Below are positions 26,292-35,942 of a DNA stretch of 64,000 nucleotides, in pieces (the stretch's first letter is position 1; every line of letters begins with the position of its first letter). Origin of the DNA: Novipirellula artificiosorum (GTDB lineage: Bacteria > Planctomycetota > Planctomycetia > Pirellulales > Pirellulaceae); contig NZ_SJPV01000003.1 of NCBI RefSeq assembly GCF_007860135.1, positions 603,704-667,703 on the forward strand. Direction: 5' to 3'. The translations under genes and the position numbers were made by a program. Below the pieces are notes generated by a model. It did no database searches. It was not told where the DNA came from and worked only from the letters and a program-made list of their open reading frames with translations.

Positions 26292-27338
26292 CTACGGAAT
26301 CCCGCGGACGATCGGTGGCCCCATGATCTTGGTCAGCCAAACCGGTAAGCGCTGCCATACTTTTACCATCCGCTGCTTGCCCGACGCATCGGGACGCATT
26401 TCGTCAGGTGATCCCTTGCGAACGTAATACTGCCAAACGGCTGGATACGGCTGGGCGCCCCATTGTGCCTTGAATTTGTAAGTCCCGCTCTCTTCACTAC
26501 TACGGCCAAAATCAAAGATTTGACTTCCTCGCTGAATCGCACGTTCAAGAAGATTCACGTACATCAACATATTCGCACCCGTCCGATTGAATTCTCGCAA
26601 ACTACTGGCGCTGGGGACTTCTGTCACTCCGCCAACGTGAACCAGCAATCCACACGCAATTGGACGCGTTCCCTTGCGAACGAGACACAACTCCGCATCG
26701 CTCTTGAACTGCTGAAGAATGCTCGAAAATAGAGTGCGAGAAAAAACGGGCGTACCGAGGTCACGCATGTTATGAGCGAACACCGTGTAGAAATCATCCA
26801 ACAACTCCGCACCACCAAACCGAACGGCCAAACCGTACTCGCCCGTTTTTTTGATTTGGCTGCGTAGCTTCGACTTGAACGACTTCATCAACGCCTCTGC
26901 CGACTCAGGCAATTCAAGTCGCATATGAACCTTATCGGTACGTTGATAATTCAATCGCGGATGGTCGACCGGGCATTCATGTCGAAGCTCCAGGTATTTC
27001 ACATCCAACTGATCCGCCAAGTCACATGCCGAATCGACCAATTGACCCGCGACCTCCCGGTCCTGTGCCCATACTCCTCCCGTATTGAGATAAGGAAGGC
27101 TGACAAGAAAACGTCCAAAGATTGGCCCGGTAACCAATACCAACGGCAATAACCCCGTTGTCTCGTCGCCAGAGCACGCACGAAGGAAGAACACCTGGTG
27201 ACCAAGGCCTTTCGAAACACTCTCGACCCAGGCAGCCCGGTGACCGTTGAGCCGCGGAAGTGCAGCGGTTTCGCTTGTGATCCCCAACTCCATCCTGGAA
27301 CCATCCGATACCCAATCGAGTCGTTCAACCTGATTCAC
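26292..27338 (-). CDS. FemAB-family protein, PEP-CTERM system-associated type
   Basis: 348 residues made of two GNAT-like halves, as in FemAB peptidyl-transferases. Landmarks: FLVSLPYLNTGG (about 80), YLELRH (about 113), KSKLRSQIKKTGEYGL (about 155-170), DFYTVFAHNMRDLGTPVFS (about 182-200) and FDFGRSSEESGTYKFKAQWGA (about 290-310, written here in part). This pattern matches the FemAB-related proteins that occur with exosortase / PEP-CTERM gene sets and exopolysaccharide loci. They are thought to transfer amino acids or acyl groups to envelope components. The PEP-CTERM protein at 27664 is divergent from it. Confidence 0.8.
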   Translation of the reverse strand: MNQVERLDWVSDGSRMELGITSETAALPRLNGHRAAWVESVSKGLGHQVFFLRACSGDETTGLLPLVLVTGPIFGRFLVSLPYLNTGGVWAQDREVAGQLVDSACDLADQLDVKYLELRHECPVDHPRLNYQRTDKVHMRLELPESAEALMKSFKSKLRSQIKKTGEYGLAVRFGGAELLDDFYTVFAHNMRDLGTPVFSRTLFSSILQQFKSDAELCLVRKGTRPIACGLLVHVGGVTEVPSASSLREFNRTGANMLMYVNLLERAIQRGSQIFDFGRSSEESGTYKFKAQWGAQPYPAVWQYYVRKGSPDEMRPDASGKQRMVKVWQRLPVWLTKIMGPPIVRGIP

Positions 27339-27663
27339 GGATCACAAGCCAAAATAGTGTACATAGGAATATTCATTGTCGTTTCATGCTGTATGTCATC
27401 TGTACCACCAAGATACCTGACACCCACAATAAGTCGCAGGGGTTTTCAACGAAGGATTGATTTCTATGCTGCACACAATACACCACACCCTGACGCGGGG
27501 GTTAAAACCATGGTTTTAGGGTTGTTTTGAAAAAATGGGGGATTTAAATGGGTCATATGGGGTTTAACGACGCGTTCTAGTCATGGAAGCAATTGGGGGG
27601 ACCGACGCTTGCGCCCCCACTCACACGTGTAGTGCAAACTGACGGTCAGAATTAACGACATCA

Positions 27664-28530
27664 ATGAGAAACAACATGATGAAGAACTTCAATGCTGTGC
27701 TTGCCTGTTGGGCCGTGACACTCACGAGCCCCGTTTTCGCGGGCGTGATTGCAGATAGCGGCTATATCGAGGATCGATACATTGGCGGTACCGATCATGG
27801 CCAATTTAGCGTCCCGGATGACTCCATTGGCGACCAACGTTTTGACATCCAAGGGTCGAGCGTGGCGCTCTCTGGCAACCGATTGGAATGGACGATCCAT
27901 ACCAACTTTGTGTTAACCCCGAGTGCGCTGACCGCCCAATACGGTGATCTGTTCTTCGGATTTCAGGATTACGCTCCGTTTTTGTCAGGCGATGCCGGGC
28001 TTTCCGACGGATGGTATGGAAAATCGGACACGATGGCGAGTGGCACGCAATGGCAGAATGCCGTTCAGCTGAACGATACTCTCACATCCAATGGCGGAGG
28101 TGTCACGCTTTACGGGATCGATACGTCGAACTACGCCGATGCAGTCCTCGCTTCCGATGATTTCTTTGGCAGTGGCTCAATTTTCCGAAATGGCCAAGAA
28201 GTGCGAGTCGATGAAAGTTGGGGCGGGAACACGTCTTATAATCCGTTAAGTTACACCGGCGGTTGGTCTCGTGATACGACGAACAAGACACTAACGATTT
28301 ACTTGGAGTCAGCCGACATCGCCTCGCTGTTTGGTTTGTCGCAAGATGGGATGTTAGCGTATCACTGGGGAATGACGTGCGGTAACGACGTCGTCGAAAA
28401 CTCAACTCCCTTCGAAGTCACGCCACCGTTACCTTTCGGCACGCCGACACCGGAACCCGCCTCGATTGCAATCTTTGGCATCGGAGCGGCTGGTTTGGCG
28501 TTCAGTCGTCGTCGCAGGAACGCGGCGTAA
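27664..28530 (+). CDS. PEP-CTERM exported protein
   Basis: 288 residues. A signal peptide (about 1-26, ending SPVFAG) and a C-terminal sorting signal: PEPASIAIF, a hydrophobic stretch and the basic tail SRRRR. The middle is glycine/serine/aspartate-rich with no recognised domain. Proteins with this tail are cut and anchored or released by an exosortase and often sit in the extracellular matrix. No exosortase gene is in the window. Confidence 0.85.
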   Translation: MRNNMMKNFNAVLACWAVTLTSPVFAGVIADSGYIEDRYIGGTDHGQFSVPDDSIGDQRFDIQGSSVALSGNRLEWTIHTNFVLTPSALTAQYGDLFFGFQDYAPFLSGDAGLSDGWYGKSDTMASGTQWQNAVQLNDTLTSNGGGVTLYGIDTSNYADAVLASDDFFGSGSIFRNGQEVRVDESWGGNTSYNPLSYTGGWSRDTTNKTLTIYLESADIASLFGLSQDGMLAYHWGMTCGNDVVENSTPFEVTPPLPFGTPTPEPASIAIFGIGAAGLAFSRRRRNAA

Positions 28531-28770
28531 AAGACGGCTCGCGATGGTGTACTCAACGTCGACGAAACGATGCGGCATTTGCTTCGCGTGTTCGCATGCC
28601 GACTGCTCGGGTCGCTCGCACAGCAACGTCAGCTTGTTCTCGATGGCATCCACGAAGTGGGAAAGTGTCCTGCAGAGTTGGACGGTAAAAGCCGCGGGTC
28701 GAGTCGCCGTGATTCTATTGGGTCAGGGCCAACTGCATGGGCTTGCAAGGTAGGGCGGCAGAGCCGCATC

Positions 28771-28819
28771 GTACGTTAGCCTTTCTAGGCTGACTTTCAG
28801 GCTAGAAAGCCTGACGTAC
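28771..28819. repeat. REP-like repeat pair, family A
   Basis: GTACGTTAGCCTTTCTAGGC followed by TGAC, then the inverted copy ending GCCTGACGTAC. Each half is itself a hairpin. The same unit is clustered on both sides of the RAYT gene at 41064-41834. Bases 28531-28770 before it hold no supported gene. Confidence 0.85.
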
Positions 28820-28883
28820 TCTAATTCGGGCAAGATAAGATCAAACGCGGCGATAACGGATGCAGGTTTCGAGGGACGTAGCC

Positions 28884-28952
28884 TTAAAACACGGCAACCT
28901 GGCGACGGTTGTCGAATTGGTTCAGGTCGCCGATCCCGGCCAAGAACGCCAT
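28884..28952 (-). pseudogene. Possible IS110-family transposase remnant
   Basis: A 22-residue stretch (IGDLNQFDNRRQVAVF, then a stop and GYVP) resembles the conserved C-terminal transposase_20 region of IS110 elements, where an Ile-Gly-Asp, Phe, Arg-Gln and GLxP order is typical. No other part of an IS110 element is visible. A short chance match cannot be excluded. Confidence 0.25.
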
Positions 28953-29006
28953 GTCTAATTCGCCTTCGCTCTTGTGCGACACCGATTTCCCGATCGATCC
29001 CTAAAC

Positions 29007-29040
29007 AAAAACGCGGTCGTTTTGGTCACGACCGCGTTTT
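29007..29040 (-). terminator. Strong hairpin terminator between convergent units
   Basis: AAAACGCGGTCGT (from 29007) pairs with ACGACCGCGTTTT (to 29040), a 13-bp perfect stem with a 7-base loop and T-rich flanks on both strands. It can stop transcription from the RND/PEP-CTERM-tail side (minus strand) and from the plus side. Confidence 0.75.
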
Positions 29041-29079
29041 CTCTTTTCAAAGTCCATTCGAACAGACACTTCAGCAACG

Positions 29080-29218
29080 TTACTTTCGTCGGCGACGAAG
29101 ACTGGCACCGGCCATGCCAAAAGCAGCGAAGCCAAAGATAGCCAGCGACGCTGGTTCCGGAGCAGCACTTAGACCAGAATGCGTATTGCTCGGCGGCGGA
29201 CCAGTCACGAAGGACTCG
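29080..29218 (-). pseudogene. Orphan PEP-CTERM C-terminal tail abutting the RND pump gene
   Basis: The last 45 codons of an open frame encode GPPPSNTHSG, PEPASLAIFGFAAFG and the basic end RRRRK, a complete PEP-CTERM sorting signal, directly downstream of the RND pump stop codon at 29220 but in a different frame. Upstream of this tail the same frame runs inside the pump gene and is not protein-like. The simplest reading is that a PEP-CTERM gene lost everything but its 3' end in a deletion that joined it to the pump gene. Confidence 0.6.
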
Positions 29219-29219
29219 C

Positions 29220-32200
29220 TCAGCCCGTAACCGGTCGATTTCGAGGTTTGATCAATTCGAAGCAGGCGGGGGTAAAGCAAAGCGCGATCGCCGTCGCGCC
29301 GACCACGCCACCCGCGATCACAATCATCATCGGCGGCCAAAACACGCCTCCTCGCAAAATCAACGGAAGGACTCCGGCGACGGTGGTCACCGAAGTGGTG
29401 AAGACATGACGAGTCGAGGCGTAGACACTGCGCTCAATCGGCTGAGATTGCTGTTCACCGATTTGGCATTCACTCAGGACGACGATGGAATCGTTGACCG
29501 CCAATCCGACCATTCCCGCCATTCCGATCAGAGAGATGATTCCAATTGGGTAGCCAAAGAGCCACAGACTGCCGAGCCCGAGTCCGACAGCCAGCACGGT
29601 AACGCCCATGATGATTAGGGCTAAGCGAAACGATCCGAACGTCAAGACCAGGACGGCGACAGCCAAGACCGCAACGACGGCCGAGAAAGCCGCTAGGTTC
29701 CCAACCGCGGAATCACGCTCGGAACTAATACCGCCGAAGTCGTAACGATAGCCTCGAGGCAAAGCGAATCCCTTGGCCTGGATCTGTGCCTTGAAATCCT
29801 GCTCGATCGCGATCGGCAGCCTGCCGGCTTCGACGTACGCGGACACGATGTTGCAGCGCGATGAATTGCGGCGAAAAATGCTGAAGATTTGCGGTTTCAC
29901 TCTCCAATGCGCTAAACTGCTAAGCGGGACGACTTGCGGAAGATTTCCTGGCGTCACCAACGGCATCGACAGAACCCGCGCTGGATTGGTCGCTTGGCTA
30001 TTTTTCAGACGGACTCGAATCGGAATTTCTTCGATCTCCTCACTCATCTTGGCCGCGATCACTCCGTCGAGGCGGTCTCGTAATTGCCGCGAAATGAATT
30101 CGTCCATCAACCCCGATCTCTCGGCTTCGCTTTGCTCGATGTCCAAATCAAATACCGGTCCCCCTGGATCGAGCGAGGTGCGAGTGTGAATCACCCCGGG
30201 AACCTGCATCAACAACGCTTGCGTTTGGTCGCCAAGTTCGGCCAATTTTTCCAGAGACGGGCCATAAAGACGAAACTCGATCGGTGCTGGTGCAGGCGGA
30301 CCCTGTTCAATCAGCGTCACAATGCACTGGGCTTGTGGCAGTTGGTTGTCAAGCTCGGTCTGGATTTGCCGGATCAAGTCGACTGCTGCGGTCGGCGTAG
30401 ATAATTGCACCAAGCCTTGAGCAAAGTTGGGCCGGTTGTCCTCTAATGCAACCATGCTGTAGTGCAGTTTGGGTGCGCTCTTCCCAACGAACATCGCGAC
30501 GTCTTCGACCTCGGGATGCCTGATCACGACCCGCCGCGCCAACATCGCTGCCTGTTCGGTTTCGCTAATCGATGCATCGGTGGGAAGTCGCACGGAAAAA
30601 TGGAAATGATCCCGCTCGGCGACAGGGAAAAATTGCTCCGGCAACGTACGGGCAACATGGAAACCGCATGCCGGCACGATCAAGGTCAAACCGATCGCAA
30701 GCAGTGGAAACCGCAGAATGATTTGCAAAAACTTTGCATACGCTCGTGCGAGCAGGTTAGGTTTTGAGCGATGGATATCGAAATACGGTACATCGAGTTC
30801 GGCCGCTGTTGAGCTTGGACGTAAACACCATGCAGCCAGTACTGGAATCAAAGTCAATGACAACACCAGCGATCCGATCAAGCATGCAATCACCGCCCAC
30901 CCCAGTTGTTCCATGAATTCGCCAGTGGGACCACCGATGAGTAGAATCGGACAGAAGCCCAGGATCGTCGTCACGTTGGCCCCCAGCAGGGGTTTGGTCA
31001 GTCGGCGAATGCTATGACGCAACGCCTCAAAAGCCTCGTCCCCCGCATCCAATCGCCTTTGGATTTCGTCGACGACAATGATCGGGTTATCGATCAGCAT
31101 TCCGAGCGCCAGGATCAACCCCGCTATCGACATTTGGTGCAACGAAATGCCAAACGGAATCATCAAAAAGAACACCATGCAAAGCGTCAGCGGCAGTGCA
31201 GTGCAAATGGGAATGGCTGCCCTCCATCCCATCATCATACAAACCACAACAATCACGAGGGCCATTCCCATCCCCAGACTTTGGTACAGATTCCCGGCTC
31301 GCTCGTCCGTATATCGCTTCTGGTCAAACAGAATGGCTATTTCCAACCCCTCGGGTATCGACGATTGAAAATCATCCAGGACTTGTTGTTGCCGATCGGT
31401 CCACGCGTCGATCCCGTAGGAATCATCCATTCGCGTGGCCACCACCGCGGCGCGTCGGCCCTGGACAATGGCGGTTTGATCACGGGGCTGACGCTCGCTG
31501 CGGCTGATCGTGGCGACATCACCGAGCAGCAGTCGTCGGTCGGACGGGTCGCCTCGCAAGACCAGCGATCGCAAATGATCCAGGCTATCGACGTCACCCG
31601 CCAAACTGACCGGCATCGTATGTCCCGATGACTGGGACAACGCATCAAGCCCCTCGGAATCTCGAGCACGTATCCGACTCGCGATCTCTTGGATGGTGAT
31701 CCCCATTGCGGCAATCGTCTGCTCGTCGATTTCGACTGCGATTTCCTCGCTGGGAATCCCAAACGTTTCGGTAAACCGGGTTCCCAGCACGAAACTTAAA
31801 CGGTTGTCTAATTCCTTGGCCCAGCGTGCCAGCAAACCAGCGGGAACCGCCGTGTTTTCTTTTTCGTACAATGCGACAACGCGGGTATGCGAACCCCAGC
31901 GCCGTTCGTCGACCAACACCGGGACCGTGGCTCGAGCCGGCAACTGACCGGCAACCTCCGACAACTTGTCTTGGATTTTTGACCACGACTGAGTCACGTC
32001 GGTCACCTCGTCCGTCAACCGAATGAACACCAAGGAAACCCCCCGCAGCGACGAGGACTCAATCGATCGCACCGTACCCGCTTCACGCAGCATCCGTTCA
32101 ATCGGTTCGGAAATCAGCGACTCGATCTCCAGTGGTTCCGCACCCGGCAACTGAGTCGTGACATATCCCCACCGAACTTGAGACTTTGGGTCTTCTCTCG

Positions 32201-32297
32201 CAACTCGAGTGTAAAATCCTGCAACTCCACTGACGATGATCAACGCCACGGCCAGAATCACCAGTCGCGGATTTTGGTAGGCAGAACGCAGCATCAT
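29220..32297 (-). CDS. RND-family efflux pump inner-membrane transporter
   Basis: 1025 residues, the standard length. Twelve membrane helices with two large periplasmic loops; helix 4 contains GLILALGMLIDNPIIVVDEI, which carries the proton-relay acidic residues of the family, and GANVTTILGFCPI follows. It resembles the AcrB/HAE1 drug-efflux and lipid-export branch rather than metal pumps (no methionine cluster seen). The start codon overlaps the adaptor stop by 4 bases (ATGA). It probably exports hydrophobic compounds and lies 1.6 kb from the N-acyl amino acid synthase genes, on the opposite strand. Product export is a possibility, not shown. Confidence 0.88.
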   Translation of the reverse strand: MMLRSAYQNPRLVILAVALIIVSGVAGFYTRVAREDPKSQVRWGYVTTQLPGAEPLEIESLISEPIERMLREAGTVRSIESSSLRGVSLVFIRLTDEVTDVTQSWSKIQDKLSEVAGQLPARATVPVLVDERRWGSHTRVVALYEKENTAVPAGLLARWAKELDNRLSFVLGTRFTETFGIPSEEIAVEIDEQTIAAMGITIQEIASRIRARDSEGLDALSQSSGHTMPVSLAGDVDSLDHLRSLVLRGDPSDRRLLLGDVATISRSERQPRDQTAIVQGRRAAVVATRMDDSYGIDAWTDRQQQVLDDFQSSIPEGLEIAILFDQKRYTDERAGNLYQSLGMGMALVIVVVCMMMGWRAAIPICTALPLTLCMVFFLMIPFGISLHQMSIAGLILALGMLIDNPIIVVDEIQRRLDAGDEAFEALRHSIRRLTKPLLGANVTTILGFCPILLIGGPTGEFMEQLGWAVIACLIGSLVLSLTLIPVLAAWCLRPSSTAAELDVPYFDIHRSKPNLLARAYAKFLQIILRFPLLAIGLTLIVPACGFHVARTLPEQFFPVAERDHFHFSVRLPTDASISETEQAAMLARRVVIRHPEVEDVAMFVGKSAPKLHYSMVALEDNRPNFAQGLVQLSTPTAAVDLIRQIQTELDNQLPQAQCIVTLIEQGPPAPAPIEFRLYGPSLEKLAELGDQTQALLMQVPGVIHTRTSLDPGGPVFDLDIEQSEAERSGLMDEFISRQLRDRLDGVIAAKMSEEIEEIPIRVRLKNSQATNPARVLSMPLVTPGNLPQVVPLSSLAHWRVKPQIFSIFRRNSSRCNIVSAYVEAGRLPIAIEQDFKAQIQAKGFALPRGYRYDFGGISSERDSAVGNLAAFSAVVAVLAVAVLVLTFGSFRLALIIMGVTVLAVGLGLGSLWLFGYPIGIISLIGMAGMVGLAVNDSIVVLSECQIGEQQSQPIERSVYASTRHVFTTSVTTVAGVLPLILRGGVFWPPMMIVIAGGVVGATAIALCFTPACFELIKPRNRPVTG

Positions 32298-33562
32298 CCA
32301 CCTTCGACAATGCGAACGGTCATTCCCGGCACGACCTTGTGAACACCTTCCGCAATAATCAGTGACCCATGGGGAAGAGTCGCGGAAACCATCGCACCGA
32401 CCCCATCGGAATGAAGGATCGTGACGTCGAATTTTTCAACCGTGTAGGTAGGAACCTTATCCGGTTGTTCGCGGTCCTCGTTGGGCTGCAAACCGTAGAA
32501 CGACCAGAGTCCACGGATGCTTGCCGTCAACGCAGAAAGCGGCACGTACATGCATTTGCACTCGACGCTTTTGGATAACTCGATCGTACAGGCTTGGCCT
32601 GGCAAGACCCGTTCTGCGGCATCCACCTGCAATGGAAACAAGATGTCGACGGTACGCATCGTTTGATCAATCTCAGCGATTCCGCGTGGTTTGGATACGG
32701 AGTAGGATTTCCCATCAATACGTAGACTCTCGACGTTGGAAATGCACTTGATCGATGAGTAGGGAATCGAAAACCGACATTCATACAGGTTAGCCTCATT
32801 GATTTCCAAGACGCTTTGTCCTGCCGTTAAGGTAACGCCTTCATCCTGATGCCGTTTGACGCAGTAAGCGTCAAACGGAGCAAACAGCACCATTTTCTTT
32901 AGCTGCACATCGATAAGTTCCATCTGTGCATCGATCGCATCGACTCGGCTTTGTTGGGCGCCCACATCCTCCACACGACTTCCCGATTCGAGTGCCTCAA
33001 GTCGATGCTCTGCCTGCTGCAACGCAAACTCGGCGGCTTGGTAGGTGTAGGTTGCCTGATCCACCTCCGCTCGTGCGATCGCCTTTTCTTCGTAGACTTT
33101 CTCGTTGCGTATCTTGTTGGTCAGCGCCCGTCGCAATTCCACGTTCAACCGCATGACTTCCGCCCGTGCCTCTTCAATCACCTCCGCACGTTCGCCTCGC
33201 TGCAACCGATCGAGCAACGCGCGTTCCGTTTTCCGCTGCGTCAAGAGCACGTTCTTTTCCGCTTCCAACAACGAAGTGTCCAACAGAGCCAGGACTTGTC
33301 CGGCGGCGATTCGTTGGCCTTCGTTGACCCGTACTTCTTCCAATCGGCCCGGACGTTCGAACGACAGCGTTGCTCGACGGGCCGGTTCGACGCGACCGTA
33401 ATACGTGATCGGGTAAGAAAACGAAGAACGATATTCCACCGCGATCGCCGTGACGGGCAAAACGGCCAATTTGGGTGGATGGCGCTGCGTCTCCCGCTGA
33501 CAGCCAACCACTAGCATCACCGACGTGGCCGCTGCTAGTTGGATTGCGAGGCGTAGGGGCAT
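32294..33562 (-). CDS. RND efflux periplasmic adaptor lipoprotein
   Basis: 422 residues. The N-terminus ends in a lipobox-like LVVGC, so it is probably a lipoprotein. A lipoyl half-motif (ATLSFERPGRLEEVRVNEGQ, in part), a coiled-coil hairpin (about 105-210) and the returning part LFAPFDAYCVKRHQDEGVTL are typical of MexA/AcrA-type adaptors. First gene of the two-gene operon. No outer-membrane channel gene is adjacent. Confidence 0.85.
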   Translation of the reverse strand: MPLRLAIQLAAATSVMLVVGCQRETQRHPPKLAVLPVTAIAVEYRSSFSYPITYYGRVEPARRATLSFERPGRLEEVRVNEGQRIAAGQVLALLDTSLLEAEKNVLLTQRKTERALLDRLQRGERAEVIEEARAEVMRLNVELRRALTNKIRNEKVYEEKAIARAEVDQATYTYQAAEFALQQAEHRLEALESGSRVEDVGAQQSRVDAIDAQMELIDVQLKKMVLFAPFDAYCVKRHQDEGVTLTAGQSVLEINEANLYECRFSIPYSSIKCISNVESLRIDGKSYSVSKPRGIAEIDQTMRTVDILFPLQVDAAERVLPGQACTIELSKSVECKCMYVPLSALTASIRGLWSFYGLQPNEDREQPDKVPTYTVEKFDVTILHSDGVGAMVSATLPHGSLIIAEGVHKVVPGMTVRIVEGG

Positions 33563-33901
33563 ATCGCCGGGCTCGAGAGAATTGAATGAAAATCAGGAAA
33601 AGTCGCTACCCTTTGCATCTTCGTTAAAGCCTTGCTAATCGGCAACGAAAAAAAACAATCGAGGATGGAATTCGCCCGCATTTACCGCTGATAACGCAAC
33701 AAAAACCTCCCCTCTAAGAAATCGAGCCAAGAAACCCCATGAAGAAATCCAGTCACCTGTCCCGATAAGAAACCTGACGGGTGATCCTTGTGAAACCACT
33801 AGAATCCACCTTGACCAACACGGCGCGTTCCTGCGACACAGACCTCACCCTGAGGGCGACCAGCATGGAAGCGAGTTTGCCTGATTCGTCAGGCTTTGTA
33901 C
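33563..33901. other. Intergenic region between the RND operon and the first FeeM-like gene
   Basis: About 340 bases, presumably holding both divergent promoters. A short open frame from 33781 overlaps the next gene and has no protein character. No clear -35/-10 pair, palindrome or repeat of the families described here was found. Confidence 0.5.
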
Positions 33902-34765
33902 ATGACCGAAACGGAGCAAAACTTCAAACCGGTCATGGTTTCGCGGAGAATTTCGATGGATCGAAATACCAATCTCCGATCTTCGGGATCGGAATCGACG
34001 ACTGACCAGGGGGGGCGTGTTTTGCCATTTCCTGGACAATCCCTAGCACACGCCCCCACAAATCGTGATTGCGTCGAGTATCGCACCGCGCGGTCCCATG
34101 CGGACTTTCGAGGCGCCTTTGAATTGCTGCAAGCCCGCTATGCGGAAGCCGGATTGGCGACGGCGAACGCAAAGTCGCTGAGGGTACTGCCTTACCATCT
34201 CTGGACGGAAACCCAGATTTTTGTGGCGGTCAAGCGGACTGCGGCTCACCGCGATCAAATCATCGGCAGTGTCAGTTTGGTTTGTGATGGAAATTCCGGG
34301 GGGATTCCCATGGAGTCGACATTCGGCGAAGCCGTCACCAACTTGCGTCGAAAGGGAGTTCCGTTTGGCGAGGTTTGTTCGCTGTGTGTTGAATCGCTCG
34401 GGGCGCGATCCAGCGTGGAGATGTTTGGGCAATTGACTCGAATCATGATGTATTTCGCGAGGCGACGAAAACTGCAGACGCTGCTGGCGGTCGTCCACCC
34501 ACGCCACTCAAAGTTCTACCAACATGCAATGGGATTCCAACCGATTGGCGGATCGGCGCCGTATCGCCAAGTCGGTGGCCAGCCGGGCATTCCGGTCCTC
34601 GGTAGCGTCAATGATCAATCGCAATACCGGGCACGCTGGCGCAAGTACTATTTTGACGGAGTCTACGATGACGCCGAATTGCAGCCGTATCCGATGAATC
34701 AAATAGAGCGGATTTACTTCCAATCCTATATGGCCACCGACCAAGCAGCCACCCGAGCTGCGTAG
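33902..34765 (+). CDS. FeeM-like N-acyl amino acid synthase, copy 1
   Basis: 287 residues from ATG 33902; ATG 33956, with GGAG 7 bases upstream, is an equally good start. The GNAT/LuxI-like core (about 60-210) has RGAFELLQARYAEAGL, SLRVLPYHLWTETQIF, GIPMESTF, FGEVCSL and VVHPRHSKFYQHAMGF. These blocks are shared with the copies at 35076 and 40085. The family (FeeM; also the exosortase-associated type) joins an acyl group from acyl-ACP to an amino acid such as tyrosine. Copy 1 is the most divergent: it has SKFY for AKFY, and VCSLC for VxC. Cytoplasmic. Head of the proposed N-acyl amino acid cluster. Confidence 0.72.
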   Translation: MTETEQNFKPVMVSRRISMDRNTNLRSSGSESTTDQGGRVLPFPGQSLAHAPTNRDCVEYRTARSHADFRGAFELLQARYAEAGLATANAKSLRVLPYHLWTETQIFVAVKRTAAHRDQIIGSVSLVCDGNSGGIPMESTFGEAVTNLRRKGVPFGEVCSLCVESLGARSSVEMFGQLTRIMMYFARRRKLQTLLAVVHPRHSKFYQHAMGFQPIGGSAPYRQVGGQPGIPVLGSVNDQSQYRARWRKYYFDGVYDDAELQPYPMNQIERIYFQSYMATDQAATRAA

Positions 34766-34792
34766 CCACGGCGTCCGTTACCGAGCATTAAA

Positions 34793-34897
34793 GTACGTCA
34801 GGCTTTCTAGCCTGACCGTCCGCCTCGATTCGTCACGATCTCCCCACCTTTTGGTGAATCGGATGTCCGGCCGTCCGCCTAGAAAGGCCAACGTACT
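34793..34897. repeat. REP-like repeat pair, family A
   Basis: GTACGTCAGGCTTTCTAGCC with TGAC at 34793-34815 and an inverted, shortened copy (CGCCTAGAAAGGCCAACGTAC) at about 34877-34897. It separates FeeM-like copies 1 and 2. Confidence 0.75.
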
Positions 34898-35075
34898 TTG
34901 CGGCCTCGCCGCCTCTAGCCGTCACAGCCTGCAATCCGTTGAATCGGCACAATCGGCACATTATTCCGTGTTCGGATGAATCGATGACACGAATCGGGTT
35001 GCCAGCCCGCCAGGCGAAAAGAACGCGACCTACTGTTTGGCAAAGAGAAAGAAACCGGGGGGTTTCTCTGACGGC

Positions 35076-35942
35076 ATGACCACTTGTCTTGCCGCTTTTC
35101 GCATTCTAATCGCAAACCCCTTTGATATCATGTTCACGTTATGTGCGCAGGAGCGTTCCACCACCAGTACGGTGGAACCGGTGGAGCTATCGATTGCTCG
35201 AACGACCGCCGACCTCGAAGATGCCTTTCGGTTGGCCTATCGGTCCTACCTGCGATCGGGATTGACGAAGGAGAATCCAACAGGAATGCGTTTAACGCCG
35301 TATCATTTCCTGCCGACCACGGAAGTGATGCTCGCCAAGCTGCAAGGGATTTCTCTTTCCACCGCGACGCTGATTTTAGACGGCGAACTTGGATTGCCGG
35401 CCGAAGCAATCTATGCGAGCGAAATTGACTCGCTACGAAATAAGGGACTTCGGCTAGCTGAGGTCGGATGTTTGGCTGACCAACGCGAATCGCCAGTCCG
35501 ATTTCTGAAAATGTTTCGGCAATTGTCAACACTGATCGCTCAAGCGGCAGCAAATCGTGGATGCAACGGACTGATTGCGGCCACCCATCCGAAACACGCA
35601 AAATTCTACATCCGCCATCTTGGTTTTGAGATCTTTGGCGATGTCCGTGCGTGCCCCTACGCCCAAGGCAACCCAGCCGTGGCACTGCTGATGGACTTTG
35701 AGCAACTCCGGGGCAGCGAGATTCACACGCACCTATTCGGCAAGCCGTATTCCGAGGGGGTACTTCAAGGTCACCGATGGGATGTTGAAACGCACGACCA
35801 CTTCCAAACAATTTGGCAACAATCCCAAGTAGCGACGCAAGCAATGAACTCGCACTCGACGGATCCCGCCTGTGAGCGACTGGCGGTGATTCAGGATGCT
35901 GTGGAGGAATTAATCGGGGAAAAGGTCGCAGAGCAGTCGTAG
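35076..35942 (+). CDS. FeeM-like N-acyl amino acid synthase, copy 2
   Basis: 288 residues from ATG 35076; the frame continues upstream to a TTG at 35037, and ATG 35130 is also possible. The core (about 40-190) shows LEDAFRLAYRSYLRSGLT, GMRLTPYHFLPTTEVML, GLPAEAIY, LAEVGCLA and ATHPKHAKFYIRHLGFEIFGDV. Its closest relative in the window is copy 3. The reaction expected is N-acylation of an amino acid with a long-chain acyl-ACP. The variable C-terminal quarter may select the amino acid. It is not possible to say from sequence which amino acid or chain length is used. Confidence 0.75.
   Translation: MTTCLAAFRILIANPFDIMFTLCAQERSTTSTVEPVELSIARTTADLEDAFRLAYRSYLRSGLTKENPTGMRLTPYHFLPTTEVMLAKLQGISLSTATLILDGELGLPAEAIYASEIDSLRNKGLRLAEVGCLADQRESPVRFLKMFRQLSTLIAQAAANRGCNGLIAATHPKHAKFYIRHLGFEIFGDVRACPYAQGNPAVALLMDFEQLRGSEIHTHLFGKPYSEGVLQGHRWDVETHDHFQTIWQQSQVATQAMNSHSTDPACERLAVIQDAVEELIGEKVAEQS

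Noticed and set aside
28429..28653. Minus-strand frame with a protein-like stretch (AIENKLTLLCERPEQ)
   Set aside because: It overlaps the end of the PEP-CTERM gene and no family could be matched; possibly the trace of a lost gene, but too weak to annotate.
33781..34005. 74-codon open frame before FeeM-like copy 1
   Set aside because: Overlaps the start of the real gene in another frame and has no protein-like composition.
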